A stretch of DNA of 64,000 bases from Taishania sp037189645 (GTDB lineage Bacteria; Bacteroidota; Bacteroidia; Flavobacteriales_D; Crocinitomicaceae), in NCBI GenBank assembly GCA_037189645.1, contig JBBCIY010000002.1, positions 434,001 through 498,000 of the forward strand, in the 5' to 3' direction. The notes beneath the pieces are model-generated. The model worked only from the letters and a program-made list of their open reading frames with translations. It was not told the origin of the DNA and searched no databases. The number at the start of each line of letters is the position of its first letter. Positions within the stretch are counted from its first letter, which is position 1. The translations under genes were made by a program, and so were the position numbers. This document shows positions 25,901-33,539 of this stretch, in pieces.

Positions 25901-26965
25901 GGATGAATTGACTGCGTAAACAGTGTATGTGTATGCCGTATTTCCTTGTATGCCGGAGTTGGTAGCGTTTTCAATGAACGAGGTAGCTTCGGTAATATGG
26001 CTTACATGCGCGTTCAGTTCCGTGTTAACCGTTCCGTTCCCTTTTGCGTAATTCGTTCCGTTTTGCGGAGCATTGTGAGCCACTCCTTCCGGTGTTCTTA
26101 AAACCAGGTACCTGTCAGCTTGCGCAGCAGTATAGCTCACTGTAGTAATGATGCCATCCTTTGTGGCTGTCAGGTTGGTTGGCTGGTCGGTTGGTGCGAT
26201 GCATTCGGCAGGAGGAGCCCATGTAAAGGTGAGCCCGGATGCCGGAAGCTGGTTGTTGTAGATGTAAGTAACAGAGGTGTTTGATCCGCCTCTTGTTGTG
26301 CTTGCCAGGTTGTAAGTGGTGGTCCCTTGCGCGTAGCGGTTGTGGAAATCGGCTGTAGTGGCACCCCTTAATCCGATCTGTGCATTAAAAGAAGAAGGGT
26401 TTCCCGTGGAGGAGAGGTCATATACAAAGTTGATTTCCCCGTTTTCCTTCAACCTGATCTGGAAATTCAGGTCATACGTATTGACCAGTGACTGCGAGTA
26501 TTCGAAATAGCCGAAATTTTTCCATTGGATCACAAATTCACGGTTGGGAGCTGTTCCGGTTGTTTCATAGCTGATTGTTGCAGCGATATTCTCTGTGCTG
26601 TTATACCTTCCTGTCAGGTAGGCTCCCAGGGCAGAGATCGCTCCGTCGAAGGTGGTAACACTGTTGCTGATCGGCGTGCTTCCGTATGGAGCAGTTGCGC
26701 CGAAGCTTACAAAACCGGAGCTGTGCACATACAATGAGGTATGGTCCTGGTTGTTAAAAGGGAAATCAAACGGCAGGTTGACCTGGTAACGGGTGTTCTC
26801 AAGGTTGACGTCTGTTGCTGTAATGATGTTGACAGGGGACTGAAGTTCTTCATACACTCCCTGGGATTGCGAAAAACCGTAGAACTGTACAGTCTGCGCA
26901 AAAGCGGAGGAGAACAGTGACAGCAGGACTGTTATCATCCACGTTTTGAGATTGATCTTACTCAT
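22967..26965 (-). CDS. Large T9SS-secreted multi-domain surface protein (FN3, Big_2, GEVED)
   Basis: 1332 residues. Signal peptide about 1-23 (ending SAFAQ). Then a beta-rich domain with SSGFVSFGATAPYG (about 80-230), FN3-like domains (TSYTIDQLTPSTTYYYRIKA near 430; TSYQYYVRQNC near 700), a choice-of-anchor/MAM-like domain between them (LNEDFNGSTSLPACWSS), a Big_2 domain (about 920-1000), a GEVED domain (VFIDWNQDLEFN ... YGQVEDYTV, about 1010-1160), another Big_2 (about 1170-1250), and a type A T9SS sorting domain from VYPNPVAEFVTV. No catalytic domain is evident. An adhesin or matrix role is inferred. It shares near-identical Big_2 DNA with the gene at 27087. Confidence 0.85.
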   Translation of the reverse strand: MSKINLKTWMITVLLSLFSSAFAQTVQFYGFSQSQGVYEELQSPVNIITATDVNLENTRYQVNLPFDFPFNNQDHTSLYVHSSGFVSFGATAPYGSTPISNSVTTFDGAISALGAYLTGRYNSTENIAATISYETTGTAPNREFVIQWKNFGYFEYSQSLVNTYDLNFQIRLKENGEINFVYDLSSTGNPSSFNAQIGLRGATTADFHNRYAQGTTTYNLASTTRGGSNTSVTYIYNNQLPASGLTFTWAPPAECIAPTDQPTNLTATKDGIITTVSYTAAQADRYLVLRTPEGVAHNAPQNGTNYAKGNGTVNTELNAHVSHITEATSFIENATNSGIQGNTAYTYTVYAVNSSCLNGPLYNLINPLTADVVTCPAPINTINVTSADASSFGISWVPNNGSALELSYVIEVATDNQFTSPVQGSPFTTANTSYTIDQLTPSTTYYYRIKAVTSCGESILSSVKTIATACIPVTELNEDFNGSTSLPACWSSVIRNVSSSTVSITGTGGVGGTNGVNLYGNTNMDNATADLILVTPNLSNISSGLYRVKFDAKKGSAADIKLVVGTLDNNTASAVFTPKGGALELTTEFQTYYVYFTDYQGTDAYIGFKRKGTSTYTNLFIDNVVWEPAPACAEVSGLTATNLTISTATLSWSGAGASYDIEFGLSGFTPEGIPGENLSGVTNNQLISGLADATSYQYYVRQNCTSTGDGFGPWAGPFTFTTATKGHIGSQGTITSTSFPIESNYNFNYSQQIYLASELQAVLEPGETLITKIRFKQALLATYPERYNNWTVYLGNTDLAGFGTATSWIPVNELAQSFQGELTFAANTWFDIELDTPFQWDGTSNLVVAVHEEVAGYSNSSFAAYAAEGSNRGILYREDTNSPDPSNPPGAYTRNSNIAQIQIVAEAAEAVVDAVEITVENNAAPEITTIGGTLQLEAAITPSTSSQEVTWTVENGNAFVSVDANGLVTGLANGAATVRATSVEDITKYDEIIITVNADSDDYCAVSVEYNVEPITLVDFSDLNNPSSAVVDGTPAYEDFTSMTAHVEQDETYTITVKGNTNGNFEHDIRVFIDWNQDLEFNMATEFYTVSLLPSTGEDAVEATIDITVPADALPGNTRLRIIKDMWNVYEEGEFDACTDAYYGQVEDYTVNVSGAIEVTSVNITTENNVTPEITVENGTLQLEATVNPLTVSQDVTWTIESGSTVVSIDQNGLVTALANGTAIVRATSVEDNTKYDEIEITVNIDFVGLETLENSISVYPNPVAEFVTVSLNREFASVTIQLVDISGKQVLEAAYSNTDSIQIDCSAFIPGAYQLIIRTEAYSVIKKIHKQ

Positions 26966-27029
26966 GTTGATTTGGTTTAATGAAACAATTAAAAAATAAA
27001 GAGCAGGTTTTCACAGTGGCAGCATAAAA

Positions 27030-27065
27030 AACGCAACACCAAGTTTTGATGCCCGGTGTTGCGTT
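27030..27065 (-). terminator. Intrinsic terminator between the two T9SS genes
   Basis: AACGCAACACC pairs with GGTGTTGCGTT around a 14-base loop; on the minus strand it is followed by TTTT, 22 bases after the 27087 stop. It separates the transcript of the 933-residue gene from the downstream T9SS gene. Confidence 0.8.
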
Positions 27066-27086
27066 AGTTTTCAGAATGGTTTTTAT

Positions 27087-29888
27087 TTATTTTTTAAGGA
27101 TCTTGTCGGTGATCGTAAACGTATCGGTTTGAACGTTCAGCTGGTAGATTCCCGCTGAAAAACCGGAGAAATCAATGCTGACAGATGCTGTATTTGAATA
27201 GTTGCCGGAAAAGACCTGCTTCCCGATCTGGTCAATCACCTGCACGGTTGCTGAAGCTGCGTTCTGTCCGAATGAAACCGTTACAAGATCGGTCGCAGGG
27301 TTGGGATAAACAAGGATATTGTTTTCCAGTGTTTCCAACCCTACAGACGAAATGTTCACTGTAATTTCGATCTCATCGTATTTGGTGTTGTCCTCAACGG
27401 AAGTTGCCCTTACGATCGCAGTTCCGTTTGCCAGGGCAGATACCAGCCCGTTCGCATCAACGGAAACGACGGTGCTTCCGCTTTCAACACTCCAGGTCAC
27501 ATCCTGGCTTACAGTGGAAGGATTCACGGTTGCGATCAATTGTAAAGTCCCGTTCGCAGTAGTGATTACCGGCGCTGCGTCATTCAGTACAGATACAATG
27601 ACCTCGTCTACTTCAACAACAACGGGGAAGCTGACTGTGATTTCAATTTCATCGGATTTGTTATAATCTTCCACGGATGTAGCCCGTACAACCGCAGTTC
27701 CGTTTGCCAAAGCCGTTACCAGTCCGTTCGCGTCAACAGAAACAACAGCTCCTCCGCTCTGAACGGTCCAGATCACATCCTGGCTTGAAATTTCGTTGGT
27801 CACTGTCGCAACTAGCTGCAAGGTTCCGTTCGCAGTAGTAATCTCTGCCGGTACGTTGTTTTCGGTAGTGACAACTACAGTCAGCTCTTCTGGTTCTCCT
27901 GTTCCCGGGATGGTCAGTGAGAAATTGTCGATCGCAGCAGGTAAGCCGTTTGATCCGTTGATGTTTCTCCATGTGAAGATTACGCGGATGGTTTGCCCGG
28001 CAAATGAAGAAATGTCAAAATTGGTATTCGTATAAGTAATGAACGCATTCTGGTTGAGGAAATCACCATTCTGATCATTCCCCGCGATCTTGACTCCGCC
28101 TGAAACAAAGTTTCCTCCTGTCGGTGTGTAGTTGGCAGGAGTGATATGTACCTGCATATAGTTGTATGCATCGTATCCCCATCCGCCATCGTAAAAATCA
28201 CCTTGCGACCTCCAGTCAAAGGACAATTCTGCGATTGTTGCTCCCTGTGGAATAATGATATCGCGGTATGCGTGTACTGTTTGTACAATGCTCAGGTCTG
28301 CGGATAAGGTTGCTCCGTCATCATTTGAAACATACAGGGACTGAGTGCCGCCATTGCTGACTGCATTCCCGATCACCCATTTTGTTGTTCTGTTTTCCTG
28401 GTTCACGAACGTCCAGTCTGAATTTGTTTCGAAGTCATCTGTAAAAGGAACCGTGGCAGGTGTTTGAGGGATGTTTACTGTAACGACAATTTCGTCGTAT
28501 TTGGTATTGTCCTCGTCAGATGTCGCTCTTACGGTCACACTTCCGTTTGCGATGGCAGTAACCAACCCGTTCTGGTCTACAGAAGCGGCTGTTCCGCTTT
28601 CAATGCTCCATGTTACATCCTGTGGCGCTGTTGCAACAGGTAAAACTGTAGCGATCAACTGCAGCGTGCCGTTTGCAGTTGTGATTGTTGCAGGAACATT
28701 GTTTTCCGTAGTGACTTCAACTTCGTGAACAGAACTTGATTCGGTGATGTTCAGTGTATAATCCTCTACCTGTCCCCGTGGAAAGAAAGGATTGGTACAC
28801 GGAGAGTTGGAAGGCGCGTTTATGTTTTTTACAATACGCATCCCGATAGGGCCGACAAAGGCATCTGTGGGAATGGTCACCGTGTGGATCATTTGCTGCT
28901 CATCCGCACCATCACTGTTGATAATTGCAGTTGTATGCTGGTGTTTTTCCGGCTGATTGGTCAGCTGTTGCTGTGCCGCCGCATCTGCGGGAGTTGCATT
29001 GGAAAAGGTTCCGTCTCCGTTCCAGTCAAAATAGACCGTAATGTAGTTGGTGTTGTTACCGTTTGTGTTCGCCTTTACCAGCAGTGTGTACGATTCTCCC
29101 CTTACAACATCCATTGAAATGCTGGAAAAGTCTTCATGTCTCGGCGTTGTTGTTGAAACTTCATTTACGGAAGAATTGTTGATTGCTCCGGGAGCACCTT
29201 CCGCTACTCCAAGCTGAACCAGTGTGATTGGCTCTGCAGGTTCGTTGATGGCCCAGCCGGTATAGCTCGGTGTGCAGTAAACAGGGGCGGTTGGCGTTGA
29301 TGACGAGATGGTCACTGTGTAGTCTTCTGTCTGTCCGGAACGGTATGAACCGCACGCGCCTGTAATGGAGCTGGCAGCATTCGGGTCACTGTATGCGGCG
29401 ATGTTTGTGTTTTTCAATACCCGCATTCTTGTTGCCCCGCTCACTGCGTTTGCCGGAATAACGATGTCTCCTGTAATGGTATGCGCATTGGCAGGGTTGG
29501 CACTTGCAAGCCTCCCGATGTAGAAACTTTCTCCCGCGTCATCAAACGACCCGTTCTGGTTGAAGTCAATGAACACCACCACATCACTCGGAAAGGTGCT
29601 TGATGGCCCTTTTACAGAGATCGGGTAGGTATTCCCGGTTTCCACAGTGGTAGACTGAGCGGTAAAATCTTCATAATCAGGTGTGGTTCCTGAGGTAAAT
29701 GGAGATGTTTGGTTGATGTCGCCAAAAATAACCTGTGTGATCATGTTGCCGTCAGCGTTGTACTCCCATGACGGTGAACAGTAAGTTTGTCCCTTTGCAC
29801 TGATAAAAGGAGCAATTACTGTCAGAACAAATACGGCAATACGTGCGGTTATTTGTTTTGACAGGATGGTTGTGTACGTTTTCATCAT
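27087..29888 (-). CDS. T9SS-secreted GEVED/Big_2 repeat protein
   Basis: 933 residues. Signal peptide about 1-33 (ending SAKGQ). Two GEVED domains follow (VVFIDFNQNGSFDDAGESF ... GQTEDYTVTI, about 60-195; VYFDWNGDGTF ... GQVEDYTLNI, about 220-385), then a Big_2 domain, a beta-sandwich anchor domain (about 480-640, NSDWTFVNQENRTTKW), three more Big_2 domains (about 650-860, each with the pattern DANGLVTALANGTAVVRATS), and a type A T9SS sorting domain (VYPNPATDLVTVSF). The Big_2 copies are almost the same at DNA level, both within the gene and with 22967-26965. No enzyme domain seen; surface adhesion is the likely role. Confidence 0.85.
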   Translation of the reverse strand: MMKTYTTILSKQITARIAVFVLTVIAPFISAKGQTYCSPSWEYNADGNMITQVIFGDINQTSPFTSGTTPDYEDFTAQSTTVETGNTYPISVKGPSSTFPSDVVVFIDFNQNGSFDDAGESFYIGRLASANPANAHTITGDIVIPANAVSGATRMRVLKNTNIAAYSDPNAASSITGACGSYRSGQTEDYTVTISSSTPTAPVYCTPSYTGWAINEPAEPITLVQLGVAEGAPGAINNSSVNEVSTTTPRHEDFSSISMDVVRGESYTLLVKANTNGNNTNYITVYFDWNGDGTFSNATPADAAAQQQLTNQPEKHQHTTAIINSDGADEQQMIHTVTIPTDAFVGPIGMRIVKNINAPSNSPCTNPFFPRGQVEDYTLNITESSSVHEVEVTTENNVPATITTANGTLQLIATVLPVATAPQDVTWSIESGTAASVDQNGLVTAIANGSVTVRATSDEDNTKYDEIVVTVNIPQTPATVPFTDDFETNSDWTFVNQENRTTKWVIGNAVSNGGTQSLYVSNDDGATLSADLSIVQTVHAYRDIIIPQGATIAELSFDWRSQGDFYDGGWGYDAYNYMQVHITPANYTPTGGNFVSGGVKIAGNDQNGDFLNQNAFITYTNTNFDISSFAGQTIRVIFTWRNINGSNGLPAAIDNFSLTIPGTGEPEELTVVVTTENNVPAEITTANGTLQLVATVTNEISSQDVIWTVQSGGAVVSVDANGLVTALANGTAVVRATSVEDYNKSDEIEITVSFPVVVEVDEVIVSVLNDAAPVITTANGTLQLIATVNPSTVSQDVTWSVESGSTVVSVDANGLVSALANGTAIVRATSVEDNTKYDEIEITVNISSVGLETLENNILVYPNPATDLVTVSFGQNAASATVQVIDQIGKQVFSGNYSNTASVSIDFSGFSAGIYQLNVQTDTFTITDKILKK

Positions 29889-29950
29889 ACTGATTGGATT
29901 AAATAATTAAAAAATACGCGTCTGTTAATTTATATTAAGTCTAAATAAAT

Positions 29951-29968
29951 TAAATTTGTGCAAAATTA
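29951..29968. promoter_or_regulatory. Divergent -7 elements for the T9SS gene and the AraC gene
   Basis: Plus strand TAAATTTG (29951-29958) faces the AraC gene; minus strand TAATTTTG (29961-29968) faces the T9SS gene at 29888. Only two bases separate them, so the two promoters would compete for polymerase. Confidence 0.4.
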
Positions 29969-30058
29969 TTGCTGTTGATTCTTTATCGGATGGTTTAAAA
30001 CGGATGCATAGTTAGCATTTGCGGATTATTCTGCTGAGGTGTGGTTAGGTTTTTGGAA

Positions 30059-30982
30059 ATGAGACGAGAAGATATTGAAGGAAAGGGATTGGGTGTCCGG
30101 TCGCTCCTTGGTGCGGGTTTTGAAGAGAAGAAAAACACTTTTTTTGAATCGGAGCGTTTTAGTTTTTGTGAGTTGAAACCGGGGAAAGGCGTGCTTGTTG
30201 TTCCCGGAATTCATTCTCCTGTTGTTCATTCGGTGTTTTCTCTTTCTGAAGAAAGCCGGGTGGAGGTCAAATGCGGATCCGGACGTTTATCGGTTGGTGG
30301 TGGAGCTCATACGATTGTTGTATTGAATGATGTGGGTTGCCTGAAAATGAATGCGGCCGGTTTTTCCGACAGGTCGTTTTATCTTTCGTTTTCCCCGGAA
30401 TTCTTCAGCCGGTTCATGGAGGGTGATTTTTCCGGTTTTAACCAGGGGGAAAATGCTGGTAAGCACATGAGGGTCCTGGTAAAGGAAGGGATGCGGGTTA
30501 CTCCGGAAATGCGTTCTGTTATTGAAGAGCTGATCACCTGTAAAAGGACCGGAGTTTTGAAGAAGATGTTTTTGGAGGCGAAAGTATTGAAATTGCTGAT
30601 GCTGCAATTGGAGCAATACGAATTGCTGAGCAGGAAGGAAGACCTGAAATATGTCAGGGAATATGATGTGGATAAGATCCATCTGGCAAAAACGATCCTC
30701 GATAATAGTATTTCTGCCTCAATTTCTGTTATTGAGCTGGCGCACAGAGTCGGGTTAAATGACTTCAAGCTGAAAAGAGGATTTAAGGAGATTTTCAAAA
30801 CTACGGTATACAACTATCTCTATGAGCTGCGTATGCAGGAGGCAAAACGGTTGCTTCTGAATACCGATCAGTCGGTGAATGAAATCGCGGCTTACTGCAG
30901 TTATGAATTTGTGCAGAGTTTTATAAAGGCGTTCAAGCGGAAATACGGCATTCCTCCTGAAAAATTCAGGCATTCCGGCTGA
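30059..30982 (+). CDS. AraC-family transcriptional regulator
   Basis: 307 residues from ATG 30059; GTG 30041 would add six residues. The first ~190 residues are a beta-rich domain without clear relatives. The last ~100 hold the two AraC helix-turn-helix motifs: SVIELAHRVGLNDFKLKRGF and SVNEIAAYCSYEFVQSFIKA, ending FKRKYGIPPEKFR, the usual family ending. It probably responds to a small molecule. It is divergent from the 933-residue T9SS gene with overlapping promoter elements, so that gene is a plausible target. A terminator follows at 31019. Confidence 0.87.
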   Translation: MRREDIEGKGLGVRSLLGAGFEEKKNTFFESERFSFCELKPGKGVLVVPGIHSPVVHSVFSLSEESRVEVKCGSGRLSVGGGAHTIVVLNDVGCLKMNAAGFSDRSFYLSFSPEFFSRFMEGDFSGFNQGENAGKHMRVLVKEGMRVTPEMRSVIEELITCKRTGVLKKMFLEAKVLKLLMLQLEQYELLSRKEDLKYVREYDVDKIHLAKTILDNSISASISVIELAHRVGLNDFKLKRGFKEIFKTTVYNYLYELRMQEAKRLLLNTDQSVNEIAAYCSYEFVQSFIKAFKRKYGIPPEKFRHSG

Positions 30983-31018
30983 ACGGGATCATCCTGTTGA
31001 TTTCTTTTTTTGTAAGGT

Positions 31019-31046
31019 AGAGGTGGCTTTCGGGCCGCCTTTTTTA
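31019..31046 (+). terminator. Intrinsic terminator after the AraC gene
   Basis: GGTGGC pairs with GCCGCC (one T-G pair) around TTTCGG, followed by TTTTTT. It isolates the mraZ promoter from upstream transcription. Confidence 0.7.
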
Positions 31047-31120
31047 TTGCCTGTCAATAAAAACGGACTGGATATAAATTCCGGATAAGCCATCCATATT
31101 GGAAATGATTTTTCAACAAT

Positions 31121-31137
31121 TACCACTTTTTACCACT
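31121..31137 (-). promoter_or_regulatory. MraZ-type repeat pair upstream of the mraZ promoter
   Basis: On the minus strand AGTGGTA occurs twice at exactly 10-base spacing (31121-31127 and 31131-31137). The unit AAAGTGGTAA fits the AAAGTG(T/G)-N3 box reported for MraZ of Mollicutes. It is the mirror image of the pair at 31242-31258. Confidence 0.6.
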
Positions 31138-31176
31138 ATTATAAAAATCGTTAAAATGCTTTATTTTTCAGTATTT

Positions 31177-31208
31177 TTTGATAATTTAATGAAACTTTTA
31201 TTCCTTTG
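31177..31208 (+). promoter_or_regulatory. Promoter of the dcw operon
   Basis: TTTG (31177-31180), 20 bases, TTCCTTTG (31201-31208), one mismatch from TAnnTTTG. Transcription would start near 31215, between the two MraZ-type repeat pairs, leaving a ~75-base leader before mraZ. Confidence 0.5.
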
Positions 31209-31241
31209 TTGCGTTAATAGTTATCAACAATTACTATTTTG

Positions 31242-31258
31242 GTGGTAAAAAGTGGTAA
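31242..31258 (+). promoter_or_regulatory. MraZ-type repeat pair in the mraZ leader
   Basis: GTGGTAA at 31242-31248 and 31252-31258, exactly 10 bases apart, 30 bases before the mraZ ATG. Same unit as the upstream pair but in opposite orientation. MraZ forms a ring that contacts tandem boxes, so this is the likely autoregulatory operator. Confidence 0.65.
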
Positions 31259-31288
31259 ATAGTCTTTATTTTTACCCATTATTACATC

Positions 31289-31750
31289 ATGGCAGGCTTA
31301 GTAGGAGAATATGAAGTAAAGTTGGACGCGAAAGGGCGTTTCTTGTTTCCGGCAGGTTTACGGAAGCAGCTTCCTCCTGTATCCCAGAATGATTTCATGC
31401 TGAACAAGGGATTTGAAGACTGTCTCACGCTGTACCCGCTTGTAGAGTGGGAAAAGATCAGCGAGAGGTTGTCAAAGATGAATTTGTTCAAGCCGAAGAA
31501 CCGAATGTTTTACCGGTTGTTCCACCAGGGAGCGAAACAGGTTTCACTGGATAACGCGGGCAGGATTCTGATCCCGTCAACCCATGTGGAACGTGTCGGT
31601 ATCAAACAGGATGTTATGCTCATTGCTTACAATGACCGCATTGAAATCTGGGATAAAGCCAAATACTTCGCATTGATCGAAGAGAACATGGTGGATTTCG
31701 CTGATCTGGCGGATGAAGTAATGGGAGATCTAAATGACGGAGACGAATAA
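31289..31750 (+). CDS. mraZ: Transcriptional regulator MraZ
   Basis: 153 residues, typical length. Two AbrB-like SpoVT/MraZ repeats are visible: GEYEVKLDAKGRFLFPAGLR at the start and KQVSLDNAGRILIPSTHVE in the second half, each with the D-x-x-G-R-(I/F)-x-(I/F)-P signature. MraZ binds tandem boxes in its own promoter and usually represses the division and cell wall cluster. It is the first gene of the cluster and overlaps rsmH by 17 bases. Confidence 0.96.
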   Translation: MAGLVGEYEVKLDAKGRFLFPAGLRKQLPPVSQNDFMLNKGFEDCLTLYPLVEWEKISERLSKMNLFKPKNRMFYRLFHQGAKQVSLDNAGRILIPSTHVERVGIKQDVMLIAYNDRIEIWDKAKYFALIEENMVDFADLADEVMGDLNDGDE

Positions 31751-32660
31751 AACATATCATGTTCCGGTAATGCTTCAGGAATGCCTGGAAGGATTGAATA
31801 TCAATCCTGATGGCGTTTATGTGGATGTAACCTTTGGTGGAGGCGGGCATTCCCGTGCGATTTTCGAACGGTTGAGCCCCAAGGGACAGCTGATTGTTTT
31901 TGATCAGGATCCGGACGCTAAGCGCAATGCGTGGGACGCACCTAATTTTCACTTTGTAGCGGCCAATTTCTCTTTTTTACAGAATCATTTGCGATTGCTC
32001 GGGATTAAGGAAGTGGACGGCATCCTTGCTGACCTGGGAGTTTCTTCTCACCAGTTCGACGAAGAGCAGCGTGGGTTTTCCATTCGTGGGAACGCTCCGC
32101 TGGATATGCGGATGAATCAGAACGGTGAGCTCACAGCTGAAAAGCTTGTGAACGAGTACGAAGAAACCGAATTGATCCGCATTTTCCGCAATTACGGAGA
32201 ACTGAAAAATGCACGCAACATTGCGCAGACCATCGTTTCCAGGAGGGAATCCGGCAGGATAAAGACAACGCAGGAACTGATGGACGCACTTCTGAAATGT
32301 GCTCCGAAATTCAAAGACCATAAGTTTTTTGCCCAGGTATTCCAGGCGATCCGTATCGAAGTGAATCAGGAAATGGATGTGCTGGAACGCTTTTTATTGC
32401 AGACCGGGAATGTCATTAAGACAGGAGGGAGATTGGTGGTGATGTCCTATCATTCCCTGGAAGACCGTTTAGTGAAAAACTATATGAAACGCGGTAACCT
32501 GGATGGAGCGATCGAAAAAGATTTCTTCGGAAATGTACTGAAGCCTTTTGATGAGGTGGTGCGCCACCCTGTTGTTCCATCAGAGGAAGAATGCCGGCGG
32601 AACTCAAGAGCGCGGAGTGCGAAGTTGAGGATAGCAGAGAGAAGGAAGTTAAAAGATTAA
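31734..32660 (+). CDS. rsmH: 16S rRNA (cytosine-1402-N4)-methyltransferase
   Basis: 308 residues. YHVPVMLQECLEGLNI at the N-terminus, VDVTFGGGGHSRAIFERL (SAM-binding motif I), ADLGVSSHQFDEEQRGFS, and SYHSLEDRLVKNYM near the end are all RsmH (MraW) hallmarks. The enzyme methylates N4 of C1402 in the P-site region of 16S rRNA. Overlap with mraZ (17 bases) indicates translational coupling, the usual order in most bacteria. Confidence 0.97.
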   Translation: MTETNKTYHVPVMLQECLEGLNINPDGVYVDVTFGGGGHSRAIFERLSPKGQLIVFDQDPDAKRNAWDAPNFHFVAANFSFLQNHLRLLGIKEVDGILADLGVSSHQFDEEQRGFSIRGNAPLDMRMNQNGELTAEKLVNEYEETELIRIFRNYGELKNARNIAQTIVSRRESGRIKTTQELMDALLKCAPKFKDHKFFAQVFQAIRIEVNQEMDVLERFLLQTGNVIKTGGRLVVMSYHSLEDRLVKNYMKRGNLDGAIEKDFFGNVLKPFDEVVRHPVVPSEEECRRNSRARSAKLRIAERRKLKD

Positions 32661-32675
32661 AAAGGGAAGATTTAT

Positions 32676-32705
32676 CTCCCCTCCTTGAGGAGGGGCGGGG
32701 GAGGT
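32676..32705. repeat. REP-like palindrome, copy 1
   Basis: Core CCCCTCC-TTGA-GGAGGGG (32678-32695) followed by CGGGGGAGGT, between rsmH and the next small gene. A diverged copy of the core with the same TTGA centre is at 39893-39910. Its GC-rich stem stands out from the surrounding AT-rich spacer and resembles dispersed palindromes of other Bacteroidota genomes. Confidence 0.55.
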
Positions 32706-32734
32706 GACTTTCACTATAAATAAAAACAAAAGAG

Positions 32735-33064
32735 ATGAAAAAATTAAAATTATTAACTCTCACAATCATTGCTCTGACAGCAATAATCTTTACTGATGTG
32801 AAAGCACAGGAAACGGTTGTTATTCGTACGCTGGAAACCCAAGTGAAGCTTATAGGGGATGCTGAGATTGTTACAGTAACTCCTGACGGAAGGGTGGAGC
32901 AGACTCTATTGGTAAAAGGACCGATGCCAAAAGTTATCGAAGACAATAGTATTCTGATTCGGAATGAGATTGTTAAATGGAGAAATCAGGGATTCAGGAT
33001 GGTGAGCTCGACAGCGGCAGCACACGATAATTTTTTGGTAACAACCTACATCCTTGAAAAATAA
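32735..33064 (+). CDS. Small secreted protein of unknown function in the dcw cluster
   Basis: 109 residues. Signal peptide about 1-24 (ending VKAQ). The mature ~85 residues (ETVVIRTLETQVKL onward) contain no family I recognise; EIVKWRNQGFRMVSSTAAAH could be a short alpha/beta unit. It lies between rsmH and ftsL, where most bacteria have no gene, and is preceded by a REP-like palindrome, so it may be a later insertion. The same strand and close spacing (74 and 33 bases) suggest it is transcribed with the cluster. Confidence 0.65.
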   Translation: MKKLKLLTLTIIALTAIIFTDVKAQETVVIRTLETQVKLIGDAEIVTVTPDGRVEQTLLVKGPMPKVIEDNSILIRNEIVKWRNQGFRMVSSTAAAHDNFLVTTYILEK

Positions 33065-33097
33065 CACTCTGCGCCCTTTGCACCTTTGCATTAAAAA

Positions 33098-33514
33098 ATG
33101 GATAACGAATTTGTAAAAAAGCCCGAACCGGAAGTGGTGAAAGAAAAGCCACGGAAGTCTGCGAAAAAAAAGGCATCGGCCGATCGTGGAAAAACATCGC
33201 GTGCTTTGACGCAGATCCTGAACGGAGATTTTTTGACAAAGGAGTTTGTGCTGAACAACCTCAATTTCATCTTCTTTATCATTTTCCTGCTGTTGGTTAC
33301 CGTAGGGAAAGGATATTACGGAAAACAGCTCTCCAAAGATGTGGAACGTACGCAAAAGGAGCTGGATGAGGTAACGGCAGAGTACATTGAAGTAAAAGCG
33401 AAGCTGGAAGAAGATACACGCCGGCAGGTGCTGGTAGAGAAGCTGGAAAGCAGAGGGTTGAAGGAAACGGTAAACCCGACCAAAGTGATACGAATTAAAG
33501 AAAAGAAAGATTGA
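33098..33514 (+). CDS. FtsL-like cell division protein
   Basis: 138 residues. A charged, Lys-rich cytoplasmic N-terminus (about 1-50), one membrane segment (about 54-72, FIFFIIFLLLVTVGKGYY) and a periplasmic coiled coil (KDVERTQKELDEVTAEYIEVKAK). This layout and the place between rsmH and ftsI match FtsL, which forms the FtsQLB complex that activates FtsWI at the septum. FtsL sequences diverge strongly, so the call rests on layout and position. Confidence 0.8.
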   Translation: MDNEFVKKPEPEVVKEKPRKSAKKKASADRGKTSRALTQILNGDFLTKEFVLNNLNFIFFIIFLLLVTVGKGYYGKQLSKDVERTQKELDEVTAEYIEVKAKLEEDTRRQVLVEKLESRGLKETVNPTKVIRIKEKKD

Positions 33515-33539
33515 GATCCTTCGGGACGATTAACGTGAA

